Positions 31,081-43,169 are shown, counted from the stretch's first letter. The stretch: DNA of 64,000 nt from Asterias amurensis (GCF_032118995.1 NC_092666.1:1178001-1242000); one strand, 5' to 3'. The notes: generated from the letters alone by a model not told the origin. Numbers and translations: made by a program.

Positions 31081-32833
31081 AAATCATTGTGCATTTCATT
31101 TGTTTTCCAAATTTACACAAAACTGGACCCTATTACATTACTAAATAAAGTAAAAACTCAACAAAACTAGTTAACTACATAACATTATCATGTTGTCATT
31201 GTGTAGCCGCATTAGTTGGTTGGAGGGCCGGGGTCGTGCTGCCGTTCGTGTGCCAGTTTTCAAACGCCGGGAATAAATAACAGGGTTCTCCACATGCGAT
31301 TTTGTCCTGGCACTTCACGACGAACTCAAACCACCGTGCGATGCGCTGTATCACTTACCTTTTTGTATATAATAATAGTTTGCAAAGACTGGTACCCAGG
31401 TCTCAGCTATTTCGTAACGGCATTACGCGTGCATTTTTCTCTGTGTCGCAGGGCATCCTGACTACAACTTGACAACAGCGTTGGTATTTAGACTTGAATC
31501 ATGCGGTTTAGTCGCCCTGATATAATATTAGCTGAAACAGCGCCCTCTCGTGAATTAATATCCGTCATTAGAGCGTATTTAGAGCGTGGTAGCAAATCTA
31601 CGGGGGAATTCTACGTCGCTGAAGAGAAATTACAGCACTCTCACTCTCAGACTTGAATTGAAATCAAGTTTACGTGGCATGACTATATGACTATGAGGAG
31701 ATCGATCAGAGATCGAAAAATACCCGGACGCAAGTCTGAAGCTCGATTTTTTTGGGGGGCTGTCGTGCATAAAGTGGTTTTGTTCGTCCTGAAATGATTT
31801 GCGCAAAATTGTTTCGATCTTTGTGCAACTGCCGATCGTGCAGGAATGGTTTGTGTGGTTTGTGTAATTGGCTTATCTAATAAGTTGCGCAATTTGCCGA
31901 TAGTACAGGAGTAGTGTGCGCAATATGCCGATAGATAAGAAATAATTTGCGCAATTTGAAAACAGTGCAGGAATGGTTTGCGCAATTTGATAATAATGCA
32001 GGATTGGTTTAGCGCCCGGACAAAATTTTACCCTGAGGAGAACCCTGAATAATAGTAATACTATTGATATCCTATAAAATAGTGGAAAATTAATTATATA
32101 CCCAAGAACGTCAACTGATCTGTCGATTAGCCTTACCTTACATAGTTACAATCATTTTAAATGAACAAGTTAACTCATCAGAGAAGGCATGGAGGAGCGA
32201 GCGAAAAGCGTGGAGTCGGCCATGATGTTTTTTTCATTTTGACTAAAGAGGGCGCTGTACAGTTCTATTTCTATGGAGCCGTATCATCGGATCGATAGGG
32301 TGAGATGGGTCTGCTCGCTAAAAGAAGAGGCATGTCTCCCAGCCTCTAATAATTGATATGTGATATCAAAGCATTTTAGTAGCTGGCAACTGAGCGTTTT
32401 TTACGTTACAGTTTTTGGCAGGTTGGCCGAAGACAGTTTGAGCTACCACTCCTCAGAAAATGACCACATTGCTTGTCACGTCACCTGTGGGTGTGGCAGG
32501 AGATCTGTCCTCCCCGGTCATCCACATATTCGGCGGCCCCACGAGTCTCCGGTGCCGACTGATTTCTATGACCATACCGGACGATGCCCGGCGGGATAAG
32601 GAGCCTTTGCAGGCTGGTGCAGGCCCTACTTGGTAGCTCCTCCTGACTGCGTGGGTTTCGTGTAAAACCCTGATATATTCTCTTATTTAGCTTTCCAAAA
32701 AAGGTGGTACCATTTATCAGGGCACAAAATGTCACCATAAATCAGTTCCCAACGATTCCTCCTATATGTAAAAGATTCCTACATTAAATGCCCGACCCTT
32801 TTTTTATATTAAGAATATCAGCGGCTTTCATCG
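31081..32833. other. MRPL37 upstream region and intergenic DNA
   Basis: No exon is seen. The region just upstream of 31080 must hold the MRPL37 promoter; I see no clear TATA box. It contains the imperfect tandem at 31770-32010. Confidence 0.5.
31770..32010. repeat. Imperfect tandem, gcgcaatttgccgata units
   Basis: About six units vary on gcgcaatttgccgatagtac and aggaatggtttgcgcaa with 30-45 bp spacing. They are too irregular for one unit length. Not recognised. Confidence 0.65.
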
Positions 32834-33128
32834 TTGTAGCCTTGCTCAAGGCAGTCGCATTATTCCCTCCGAAAAGACGCCGCTGTAAACCCACCCGTAT
32901 ACCCTGTGCGTGGTGCGTGCGATCACACCGCATGACCCACCCGTCAAGTCATCCGCACTCGTACCACAAACCGCATGCGGAGGCCGTCAGGCCGACACGG
33001 CCGACGCATGCGGATAGTCTACATCGTGTCGTGCGATGTTACGAACAGTGAATACGGGTGGGTTTTCATACAGCGGCGGTCTTTTTGCGGAGTGAATACT
33101 TCGACTGCCTTTTGAGCAAGGCTATCAT
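32834..33128. mobile_element. MITE with roughly 75-bp imperfect terminal inverted repeats
   Basis: Left tagccttgctcaaggcagtc, ctccgaaaagacgccgctgt and aacccacccgtata are mirrored on the right by atacgggtgggtttt, cagcggcggtctttttgcgg and gactgccttttgagcaaggc. The middle is GC-rich, with ccgcatgcgg and cgcatgcgga pairs. Confidence 0.85.
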
Positions 33129-33291
33129 CGTTGGGCCGTGACTATGGGTTAGTAAAGCTTTGGATTAAGCACTGATCTAGAACCACCTACTGTCTGTGGG
33201 CCTAGCGTTTGACCATGGTTCGACCTCCAATAACAAGAGCACGCATCGGTTCCATTGTCTGCTTTATAAACCGGTGAGTCACACCTCTTTT

Positions 33292-33567
33292 TTGTTTGTT
33301 TGTTCCTGCGTTTGATGTTTGTTTGTTTGTTTGTTCGTTCGTTTGATGTTTGTTTGTTTGTTTGTTTGTTTGTTTGTTTGTTTGTTTGTTTGTTTGTTTG
33401 TTTGTTTGTTTGTTTGTTTTGTTTGGTTGTTTGTTTGTTTGTTTGTTTGTTTGTTTTTGTTTGTTTGTTTGTTTGTTTGGTTGGTTGTTTGTTTGTTTGT
33501 TTGTTTGTTTGTTTGTTTGTTTGTTTGTTTGTTTGTTTGTTTGTTTGTTTGCTTGTTTGTTTGTTTC

Positions 33568-33616
<49 letters not shown>

Positions 33617-33690
33617 TTGTTTGTTTGTTTTTTTGTTTGTGTTTTGTTTTTTGTTTGTTTGTTTGTTTATTTGTTTGTTAGATTAAAACT
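33292..33690. repeat. (GTTT)n microsatellite with (GTCT)n block
   Basis: About 390 bp of GTTT units with a GTCT run near 33570-33620. It keeps three overlapping frames open with Cys/Leu/Phe/Val repeats; these are artefacts of the repeat. Confidence 0.97.
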
Positions 33691-33705
33691 TATCAATCCA
33701 GTCGT

Positions 33706-33773
33706 GGCGTTTTTTCCCCAGGACGAACGTGTGCAGATAATTACCCACGTTCGTCCTGGAAAAAAAACCCCGC
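33706..33773. repeat. Hairpin with ccaggacgaacgtg arms
   Basis: The arm ggcgttttttccccaggacg continues to aacgtg and is mirrored by cacgttcgtcctggaaaaaa plus aaccccgcc, around a loop of about 15 bases. It abuts a single MITE end at 33780-33825, so it may be part of that element. Confidence 0.8.
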
Positions 33774-33779
33774 CACACA

Positions 33780-33825
33780 CCGGGGTCGACCCAGGGAAGC
33801 TAATCGAACGCACCCACTATAGTCA
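33780..33825. mobile_element. Single right end of the GGTGCGTTCG MITE
   Basis: Reads ggggtcgacccagggaagct and then aatcgaacgcaccc, matching the right terminal repeat of 19098-19336. No left partner is visible nearby. Confidence 0.75.
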
Positions 33826-34365
33826 TGCATAACGTCACAGATCTTACCCAAAATGAGGTCATCGGCGCACTCCCCGCCACCACCAGCGCAGTGACTGCGC
33901 CAATGGCCTCGTTTGGATTAGAATGGGTGGCTTCGAGAGGCGTTTAAGCCACTTTCATCGTCCCCACAGTGAACTGCAATCGCAGCGTGTGACCTTCCCC
34001 TTGCGTTGTTCGTTTCTTTCACCCAGCCTATCTACATTGTACCTCCTCGCTTTTCGTTTTTTTTTTTAAATGTAAATTCCTGGATCACTCGGCTGAAAAT
34101 CATAGACAACCAAAACAGCTATTGACACTCAATGGCGTTCATTATAAATCCGCCCGGTAGTGTCCCCTTCGGCTTATACACGCCATCTATGCATGCCATT
34201 GTGTTAAAACTATAGTGGGAGTTGATAAATGCAAAAGGTCAGGGGACGACACAATAGGCCGTAGTGTGAACAAAAGCATTTTTGCCTGTCTAGGTGGTAC
34301 AAAGCCATTCGATTTTAACTTGACTTAAGAGTCAATTCACTCATTCAGTAAAGAACACGAGAGAT

Positions 34366-35015
34366 CTACTGGAAGGTGTTAACATTAGATATAGTAGGCC
34401 TATCATTGATACTATCAGTGGTAGTGAATGGTATACCATTGATCAACAGTAATGAATGGTATACCATTTTGAATGGTAATGGTATGCTATTGATGTGATC
34501 AGTGGTAGTGAAAGGTATACCGTTAATGTTATGAGTGGTACTGAATGGTATACCCACTCAATGATATAGATAGTATTCCATTGATGATATCAATGGAATA
34601 CCATTGATGATATCAATGGTATTGAATGGTATATTAATGTCATCAATGGTAATGATTGGTTAACTGAATACTAAGACAATGGTGTTCAATGGTATACCAT
34701 TGAACACCATTTTTTGGCTATACTAATGGTGTTCAATGGTGGCATTGAATGGTTTACTATTATTTTGCTCTGAATGTTGAATGGTAAACCACTGAATGAT
34801 ATACCATTGGTGACCAATGGCTTCGAATGGTAGACCATTGGGACTATTGAATTGTATACCATAGACTCAACCAATGGTTTTTAATGTTATACCATGGAGG
34901 TAGAACTACCTCCATGGTTATACTATTGACCACAAACAAACATTCCAAAACACCATTGGATATAATGGTAAATTTTCAATGGTACTTTTCAATGGTAAAC
35001 CATTTTTTGTATAAG
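34366..35015. repeat. Tract of palindromic ATGGTATACCAT-like words
   Basis: Over 600 bp the words aatggtataccattga, ccattgatgatatcaatgg and gaatggta alternate in both orientations, and a 28-bp hairpin accatggaggtag/ctacctccatggt sits at 34891-34918. There is no fixed unit length. It is not a simple microsatellite and has no coding capacity. Confidence 0.8.
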
Positions 35016-35138
35016 GGTTAGTTCATGAAGTAAAGGAAAGTCAGACAATTTTAAATGTATAATCTAATGTGAGGCTAAATTTATTCTGCTTTTCCGACTG
35101 CAGATTCCTTTTATTACCATCTGCCCCTCTTGCTGCTC

Positions 35139-35815
35139 AAGGCCCCGTCACATCTTGACGTTTTAGCCAGCGTATGGCGACGTATACACATTTTATCTAA
35201 AACGTTGACATAAAACGCTGAACTATTGATGAGTTTTTCAATTTTGAGCGTTTACAAAGCGTACTCATATTAACGAGTTGGACGTATGAATACCGTACTA
35301 CATAGAACGATCAATTGTGGTACCCTATAAGTTGGCTGCCGCTCGACAATTCAAATCATAATTGCACAATAAATCACACACCAACATCCTTCATGCCGGA
35401 GAAAACTCAAGAGAATGAATCATTGATGAGAAGTAATGACGGGTTCCTCCAGCGAATCCTATTTTTCTAAAATACAAATTCCCCTAAACGCGGACATTAC
35501 GCCGCTATACGGTAGCCATTAGTTAGAAACACGTTTAGTAAGTCAATTGGTCGTCTGGAACACGTCAAATACGTTCGACATAGGTTCAACGCACGTTACT
35601 CATAGGTTATAAATAAGTTTTGGGTACGCTAGAAACTATCTCGACGTATGCCGACTTATGATTAATTTACACGCAACGTGTGTGTAGGTGCATCAACGAT
35701 TGTGTGAACTTACCTACAACTGATGCGGAACTTATGAACCGCACGCTGGCATACGTCGAGAACTTTTGTGCATGCCCAAAATTTCTCGACGACCTCGCCT
35801 TCTACGACGATGTAA
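35139..35815. mobile_element. Probable non-autonomous transposon, GCCCCGTCACATC start
   Basis: The left side aaggccccgtcacatcttga, with cagcgtatggcgacgtat, is mirrored near the right side by cacgctggcatacgtcgaga. Internal words (acgta, tacgtcg) recur. The right border is unclear. Confidence 0.45.
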
Positions 35816-36027
35816 ATAATGACATCACAAAGGCCTATTACAAAGAAAATCCAAAATGAATACAAAGCTCAATTGACACTGTTCACTTGACATCATCCCC
35901 AAAATTACCTTACAATTTTATTTTGTACCCATACACCGATGCAAATTAAGCACTGTTATTTTAAAAGCACTCTTCCCAAGTTCTGTTAAAAAAATCCGCA
36001 GGTAAATCACGAGATCAGAGTGTACTT

Positions 36028-36118
36028 CGAACCCACAACCTTAACATTGCTAGAGCAGATGTCTCACATGTACCACCACACCACTGAGCTACCATTCAGT
36101 GGCTACAAGCGTAGTTTT
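36028..36118 (-). mobile_element. tRNA-derived sequence (SINE head), antisense
   Basis: On the minus strand: ggtagctcagtggtgtggtg (A-box-like) followed by aaggttgtgggttcgaagt (B-box-like). The D arm is expanded and the acceptor stem does not close, so it is not a functional tRNA. Confidence 0.5.
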
Positions 36119-36429
36119 AATCTTATGTATTAGAAGCTAGTAGGTGATGCAGCTATTTAATCTATGCTAATTTTGCATCTTGATATGGTCTGTTTTTAAT
36201 CTGTACCATCAGCAGGGTAAGGGTGTTACCTGATGCCCATTTCAGGCGATGCATTGTTTTGTGCGAACCCTAAGCTGGTGAAATTGGACTCTGAATACAG
36301 ACAGTTTTATTACATGTCACATTGCTGTTGATGTAGTGGTCCATACAGGAGAAACTAGTGCATTGTGATATTGCCTGTCAGTAAATGCCTTGGACAAGGC
36401 CTGGAATTTCAACAACGAGCTAAAGAGGC

Positions 36430-36570
36430 AAACACCCCGTTGCCCTGGTCTTGGCCTCGGTGTCCCTTCAAAACGTTCCCATAGACTTTCAGATTTTTAA
36501 AGGGCATGCCCTTAAGCTTAACAATGACATTGCCCTATCAAAGATGAATTTCCATGCCTGCTAGATCCTG
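36430..36570. repeat. Dispersed ttgccctggtcttggcctcg repeat
   Basis: Contains gttgccctggtcttggcctc, cttcaaaacgttcccataga and gggcatgccctt, matching the family at 10728-10970 and 20990-21380. It lies just downstream of the copy A stop codon. Confidence 0.65.
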
Positions 36571-36649
36571 CCCGTCCGCATACGTTTCGATAGGAGTGAG
36601 TGAAGTGCCTGCCTGATTAGACTTCTGAATTGTATCAGTCCTTCTTGTG

Positions 36650-39600
36650 TTACTTCTCACCAAATAGCTCAACTCGCATGGCTGGGATGATGCCTAAACA
36701 GAAGGTAATGTCCAGAAGCTCCTGCGTTGTCCTGATGTTCGGATACTGGTGAAGGGCCCACTTGAGGTAAACCAGAAACCCGCTCCAGTCGACCTGCCCG
36801 TCCGCATCCATGTCGATAGCCTGTAGAGCTTGACGCGTTTCTGAACAGCGGTAGCAGGAGAAGTATGGTGCCATGAAGCCATTGTAGAAGGAATCAAATT
36901 CCAGCATGTCATCTCCCTGCACTTCGTCCTTCATGTCCCAGATGTCCCAAGTCCCGCGGATCTCCTTGATCAGGGTCTCAGCATTATTGTTGTGGAGTTC
37001 CATGCGCACGATGGAGTCCCTCATTCTTTTAGTGATTTTGCCACCAGACCGGTGGAATAACAACGAAAGCCCCACAACACTCATGTAGTCTTCCTTTCTG
37101 TAATGGAGAGGCATAAAGGAAGCTAGGGATTAATGTAAAATATGAATGTCAAGAGTAGTAAAATGCGACTATTGGAAAGACACAGCACACATACTGGACT
37201 CGATGCTTTGGTCATCTGGGTCTGGGTTTGAATCCAGGTCTCGCGTGTGTCCTTGCTGAGCAACTTGACGATTAAGGCTACTCTCGTCTTTTCAGAGCAG
37301 AAATTACTATTATATCTCATCCATGTGCCTTAGAATTAGGTATTTCCAGGCCTGATACTTCACGAAGGCAACAGAAGCGATTGCCTCCATGCCCCTGGTC
37401 ATAGCCTTAGTGCCCTTGAAATTCTCCTGTAGAAATGTACAATTTTGTCATAGGGTGCCCCTTACCAAGGTGAAAATGCCTTAGTGCCCGTGCCCTTTCT
37501 AAAACGGAGCATATAAATTATAGGCCCGTATTTCTAAATTTTAAGCCGATTGGGTCTTTCTAAGTCGTATAAATTCTTTCTGCTCTGGGCTAACTGGCCC
37601 TTCCTATGAATAAGAAATATTTTCTGCTCTCAACTGACGTAAAATGGAACAAGGATCAAGAGCAATGTATATTCAATGGGAGACTTTGGGACGCTAGGTG
37701 GCAGCAGACTTACCAGGTAAATTTCTATTGTTTACGTAGTTCCGAGCATGCACACATGACCGAGAACAATGGATTTTACCTGGTAAGTCTGCTGCCGCCA
37801 AGCGTCCCAAAAGTCTCCCATTGCAACTTGAAACAAGTCTAGCTTTTACCTGCTGGTGTTTAGATCTCCCAGCATGACCTCTTTCATCTTATGCGCTATT
37901 TCAATTGTAAACTGCTCGTGTTCTCCGAAGAGTTTGACCAGTCGCATCTGTATCATCTCAGCTGACGCCAGAGCTGTTATCCTCAGCGGTGCCTCCTCCC
38001 CAAAGAAGTCCGCCAGGTCGAAATTCTCCTTGGCCAGATTGTAGACAAAGTCCAGAGACCTCTCACCGAACACTGGCTGCTTCAGATGGGGTCCTTCTCC
38101 AGTTGCGATCTTGGTCACATTAATGGCAGCCTTCCTCAGGTAGGTGCAGTTGAACTTCTTCAGGACTTTCTTGTTTCCCAGGCGGATTAGGTTCATCATG
38201 GTCACGCAAGTGGATGCGTTGCCCAGGGCGGCGCCCTCGGTGCAGATACTGCCCCACGTGCCGTCACAGCCATTCATTAAACTCTGTCAATGTAACCAGA
38301 GTGTTAAACAAAATCTTAATGACCGGTATGTTTATTTACATTTTGGGGGTATGTTAGCCCGAGCATTTGACATCACCTTTCGAGGCTCGTTATTGGTGCA
38401 AGATTCCAGCCTCTAGAACCTGACGGTTTTCCCGCCAGAATGTGCCTTTGATCTAGAAGTTATGTGTAAAAATTGGTTGTATCAATCCAATGAAACCATT
38501 TAGTTTGTAAGACTAGTGGCAGACACGTCTTAATAATGATTTTGCATAAAGATTGGGGCCCAGTTAACACAAAACCCGTCTTACCTCTAGTTGAGCAGCG
38601 TCAGCGTATCCGTACTTCTCATGCACGTGCACCAGCAGTTTCCCGGGCCACTTATGCATATTCATGATATGCCGGATATACTTTGACCATTCACCACACT
38701 CCTCCGGAAGGCAGGACCCCTTGGCCTCTTCAAATAACACTCCGAACGGTCGGATGTCTTCAGGCAGTTTGGCCAGGTACTCTACCAGCTTGAACACCCT
38801 GATTGGGTGGGTGGGCATGACATCTGTCATGTCCCTCAGGTTGATCAGCACCTTGGCGTCCTTGTTCAGGTTCTTCTTGACCCAGCGGATCCACTTCTTG
38901 ATAAGTGAGCACATGTCATCCATGCTGAACTTGGTGAAGTCGTACACTTCATCACTTAAGTCCACCTCCAGGATGGTGTTCCACAGTCCAAAGCTCTTGA
39001 TCTTCCTCATTCCGACGGGAACTGTCTCTTTGTCTGGTAAGCGGTTCTTTGTATCTAAAACAAAAACAAAACGTAATTTTATTGACATCATTTTCTAATT
39101 AGGTGTGGTGTTGAGTAGCTGGGAGGACCCGCCAAGGGAGCAAGCTCACAATATCAATGTAAGATGTATCAAGTAAGGTTTAATTCTAATAATTATTTTG
39201 AGTAATTACCAATAGTGTCCACTGCCTTCAAATGAACTGAACATTATTTGGTAATTGTTAGCACAGAAACTTACTTGGTCACGAGCAATTGAGAGCTGTT
39301 GATAGTATTTTAAATATTGTGAGAAACGGCTTCCTTTGAAGTAACCTAGTTTTTAGTAAAAAAAATAATCTCTCACTTAAATATTTGAAATGAATTCGAG
39401 ACCTCAGCTGAGGTCTAGAATTCAAGCATCTGGAAGCACACAACTTGGGCGACAAGAGTGTGGACTGTTTTTCGTCCATTAATCTCTCGTAGCTTCGACG
39501 ACCAATTGAGCTCAAATTTTCAAATCTTATTTGATGCCTAGGTTGAGGTACACCAAGTGAGAAGACTGGCCTTTGATGATTATAAAAGTTGTCCAGTGCC

Positions 39601-42407
39601 TCTAAATGAGCTGTTTTCTTGGTATGATTTGAATCTACAGTCCTGTGATTGCAAGTCGTATAGCACTCTTACCACTGGACCACGCTGACGTAATCCCACC
39701 ATTACTACGCCAGCTTTAGTGTTCTCGTTTGCAGCATTGACGCATTAAATGGGGGGGGGGGGGGTCTCGGGATTTTTGTTACTTAGTTGAGAACAAAAAA
39801 CAGACAGGGAAAAAACACAGCAATTCTGGGCTCGAATTCTGCGCTTACGATCACGATTATCTGCTTACGTGCAAGCGCCAAATTCCTGCGCTAGCCTTGT
39901 GAAGCGTAAGTGCCTATAATGTAACGTGGAGTACGAACGCGCAGAAGCCAAACTTCGCCGCTAACCCGTGAAATACGCTTGCCGTAAGCACAGAATTCAC
40001 TGCTTCCGTGAGCGCCGATTCTGTGCTAACGGTAAGCAGAGCCATGAAATTGGGACCTGTTCAGTTATTATTCAAACCAGGTAGAATGTTTTGTTCCCTT
40101 TCTCTGGACAACCCCCCGACTACGTGTCTCATTTTGTGAAGGAGCATTAATTTTTATTCGCAAATTTAACAGTGCGAAACTTTCACAGTTCGTTGAATTT
40201 CTTCAAAGCAAGGTTAAAAAACATGTGGTATGACATGTACCGATGCTTGAATACCAGCTGCCTTTTGTCTGGGTTACGACAGCAGCTTTTGGCCTCCTGT
40301 ACAAGTATTGTATCTGTAACTTTAAAGGCTGTATATTGTATATATGTCAGTTGAACATTTTTTAAGTTGAAGTTGAGCTTTGGCTAATACAGTGTGGTTA
40401 GAAAATTCTGCACTCCTATTTTTATTGTATGTTTGCGTGCAGACTTGTTTTGTATGGTACTAATCTAAAGGCCTCGTTGTTTATTTGACAAGATCGTATT
40501 TTTGTGAATGTACATAGCTAGTTTTAATTCTAATCATTCCAATCAACAATTTGTCAGATTATATTAAGTAAGACAGTGTGTGCCTGCTAGCTTAATCTGA
40601 ATCAACTTGACATGTAAATGGTGCCAGCTAATCGTGAAAATGTGTGTCAGAATACCCTTTCTAATGTATGCTGCTTAGTTTGCAGGAGCAGATCTACTAA
40701 TGAATAATATGTTTGTTTAAGTTTACGGGGCAGATCCACTATTTCTCCCCAAAGGTTGTGAACTCTTGCTATTATGCTACTGTTGTAACTTTGTTTGAGA
40801 ATAGAAGTGCAGTGGTCAATGCCTTCACTTTCCTTTGTACTTGTGGTCACACAGGAGGGTGTGAATATATTGTTGTGCATTGACGGATGAAGCTACTTTG
40901 TATGGAGGTTATTGAATGCAAGATATTTGGGAGTGGCAGTAGTCTCACATACACCGCGTTTACACTAGACCCTCCTATATACAAGGATCCAAGGATGACC
41001 AGATCCCGAAAGCGAGATCAACCATTTTTTGTGCCGCGTTCACACTTGAGTACGATCTCACATTGATCTCGCATAGTTAAACGGAAGTTCAGTTCAGCTG
41101 ACGGCTAAAGGTTCCCTGTGCGAGGTCATTGATTGTGCGCGCGGATGTTCCCTGAAATAACCGGACTCGACACAAAACTGACCAAACTTACAATAACTTC
41201 CCTATGTTATACTGTATAAAATATCTTGAAAAATAATTTGGAATGCTAAAACATATGCTTACATTAGATGATGATCCAAAAAAGATCGGTACTGAACATT
41301 CTGGAGGACGCAAAGCGTGTGAGTTATGAACCCACAATCGCTGTGATGTTGGTTACCAGTATCTTACGAATTATGGGGTCGGGGACAGTTCACGATAACA
41401 CATGCACAATGTATACAATCCTCATGTACATGACACCATGGAGGAAGATATACACAGCGTTGACGGGATGTGATCAGTTTAAGTTGCAGGATCTGACCTC
41501 GATCTGCGTCACTTGATTTTTGATCGCCTTTGCGGGATCTCATCTCCCTCTGATCTCGCAATGAAGGGAGGACGAAAAGGAGGATCTGATCCTGATCCTG
41601 TATTCGAACGCACCGGGGACAGACCGGGGTCGACCCAGGGATGCTAATCTAACACACCCATAGGTTATTGATGAAAAAGGAACATGGAATTTTGAGAGAC
41701 GGAAATAGAGAGAATTTGAGTGGGTATCTGACCAGTGTCGCGCTTGAATGACAACCATAGGCCTACTATCGGTGAAGTACCCCTTTCCATTGTGTGAGCT
41801 TCAAGGTTACCTTTTGTGTATTTTTAATGCTGAAACCTGTTGTCAATTGTATTTGATTAGGTTGCCTAATATGATTTTGTTGTATCTATTACTGCCATTT
41901 CAAATGTTGTGAATGTTTGATTAGATCAAATTTATGTACAATTTTGGTTTATGAGGTTATTTACCAACTCTTGTTAAAATTTTCTGTTTTACAATGGAGA
42001 TGATTTTTGAAAGTAATGCATAATGTTGCACGGTCGTTATCTGCAGTAGGCTATGAAGTGGTATACACAAGGTACTTACGTTCTGTTATCTCTGAACACG
42101 CAAATAGTCCGTTGCGGTCTTCTCCTTTCTCCACAAGTTGCTGAACAAAGACCTCATCTCCACTGGTCTTGTGGGCGAAGACTGCTACAATGATGTTAGT
42201 GAAACCACATCGCTTCACTTCATCATAAATCTGCCACTTGTTCTCCAGAGTGTGGCCCCTGAGTTGACAAACGGTGCTCTCACGGATTGAGTTGTCCAGA
42301 ACGAAGAGATCAAGATCGCGGAGAACCTGGAGCTTCGCCAGGTCTTTCTTGACGTCCTTATCGTACTTCTCGGCCAGATCCTGCATGCTGGTGAAAAGTT
42401 GCCCCAT
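36650..42407 (-). CDS. DRE-TIM metallolyase-like protein with C-terminal EF-hands, copy A
   Basis: Putative metal-dependent C-C lyase/aldolase; substrate unknown. Four exons on the minus strand, 42407-42080, 39054-38585, 38283-37850 and 37097-36650, with consistent phases, give 559 residues. N-terminal barrel: D38-N-S-I-R-E43 fits the DRE motif of the HMG-CoA lyase/LeuA superfamily; H252-V-H254 followed by E-K-Y-G fits the H-x-H metal site; G-N at 287-288 in GAALGNAS fits the conserved loop. The C-terminal part from about 412 carries an EF-hand pair. Compared with copies B and C this copy has C instead of G at 47, V instead of S at 76 and HKTSGDE for HMTRVDD, and its calcium loop (506-517) ends in Gly instead of Glu. 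The C terminus (ITFCLGIIP, VELFGEK) also differs. It may be diverging or decaying. Start: ATGG in good context, shared with B. Confidence 0.85.
37345..37510. repeat. Dispersed ttgcctcc...gtgccc repeat in copy A intron 3
   Basis: Reads cctgatacttcacgaaggca, cattgcctcc-like words, tgcccttgaaattctcctgt and gaaaatgcctta. The same order is at 25095-25265. Confidence 0.7.
37674..37823. mobile_element. 150-bp inverted-repeat element in copy A intron 3
   Basis: About 50-bp arms: caatgggagactttgggacg on the left, with gcagcagacttaccaggtaa, are mirrored on the right with a few mismatches, around a loop of about 50 bp. It ends 27 bp from the donor of exon 3 (37849). Copies B and C lack it. Confidence 0.85.
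39231..39605. mobile_element. TTAA MITE, family 1 (copy 4), with extra inverted end
   Basis: The interior ggtcacgagcaattgagagc, gagaaacggcttcctttg and caattgagctcaaattttca is typical. Just upstream, 39196-39230 (gagtaattaccaatagtgtc) is an inverted copy of the left end, so two copies or a rearranged copy meet here. It is in intron 1 of copy A. Confidence 0.75.
39633..39705 (-). mobile_element. tRNA-like sequence, antisense
   Basis: On the minus strand ggtccagtggtaagagtgct resembles an A-box arm and actgtagattcaaatc a B-box arm, with an anticodon-like stem cgact/acagg between them that pairs poorly. A tRNA-derived repeat rather than a functional tRNA. Confidence 0.45.
40960..41665. mobile_element. 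Probable element with gatctca words and a MITE end
   Basis: The left side (ccgcgtttacactagaccct, ggatccaaggatgaccagat) and right side (gggaggacgaaaaggaggat, ctgatcctgat) share mirrored words, and agatctcgca-type words recur. It ends at 41605-41665 with aacgcaccggggac and ggggtcgacccaggga, a GGTGCGTTCG MITE end. Boundaries are uncertain. Confidence 0.4.
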
Positions 42408-42707
42408 GATTTCGGGAACCTACACGGCTTGCTGGTATAGGCGTTACTGCTTATGCATACTTTGTCGCCTGACTTCAACCTTTTATTGCAATGTAGAATA
42501 TCTGACCTACTTTTGGCACGTAGACGCGCTTACCCAGTATTGTTGATAAATTGCTTGGCTGCAGTGGCAGAACGTATTTTTCATTCTGGTGTTGCTGATG
42601 GTGACAACATGAATACAATGTCGTTTTTGTAAAGAGGTTCGGCAATAGACACAATTGGAGACTTGGTTTCAAGTCTGAGGCTGCGGTTATTTCCTCTAGA
42701 GTTATAA

Positions 42708-42941
42708 ACTAGAAAGCACAGGAGCTGTATTTGAGCAAATACGGGTATCTCTGCCCAACTAACCGGAAGGGAAATGTTTGTTAAAAACGCCTTGAACACA
42801 GACTCCGTACGTAAAGCCCTTTCATATGATGTATAGATTGTCAAAATAGCTTTTGTGGTTGAGGACCTAGGAACTGATGAATAATGACGACTTGAGAAGA
42901 GACTAACTACCCGGAAGGGAAATATTTGTTAAAAATGCCTT
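42708..42941. repeat. 234-bp direct repeat, first copy
   Basis: Nearly identical to 44009-44242 (aactagaaagcacaggagct ... ggaagggaaatatttgttaa). Offset is 1301 bp. The interval between the copies holds the 5S-derived element. Inside each copy ccggaagggaaat.tttgtta occurs twice. Confidence 0.9.
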
Positions 42942-43169
42942 ACACGTACTATAAACGAAGCTGTTTATAAAAAAGGAAGTAAAAAACAAAATAATAACTA
43001 CACAAATGCATAGCTGTTTCGTAAAAAAAAAATGAAATTTCTCAACTGAGTTTGAAATTGTTGTGTGTGCAAAGCAATTTGCCCAATGTGGCAGAAACAA
43101 AATTTAAAAACGGAATATACCATGTTAAAGGTGAAAAGGTGCAAAACTGAAAAAATCATAAACAACATA

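Noticed and set aside
33300-33832. Long Cys/Leu/Phe/Val-repeat open frames in three frames
   Set aside because: They are produced by the GTTT and GTCT microsatellite and have no stop codons by composition only.
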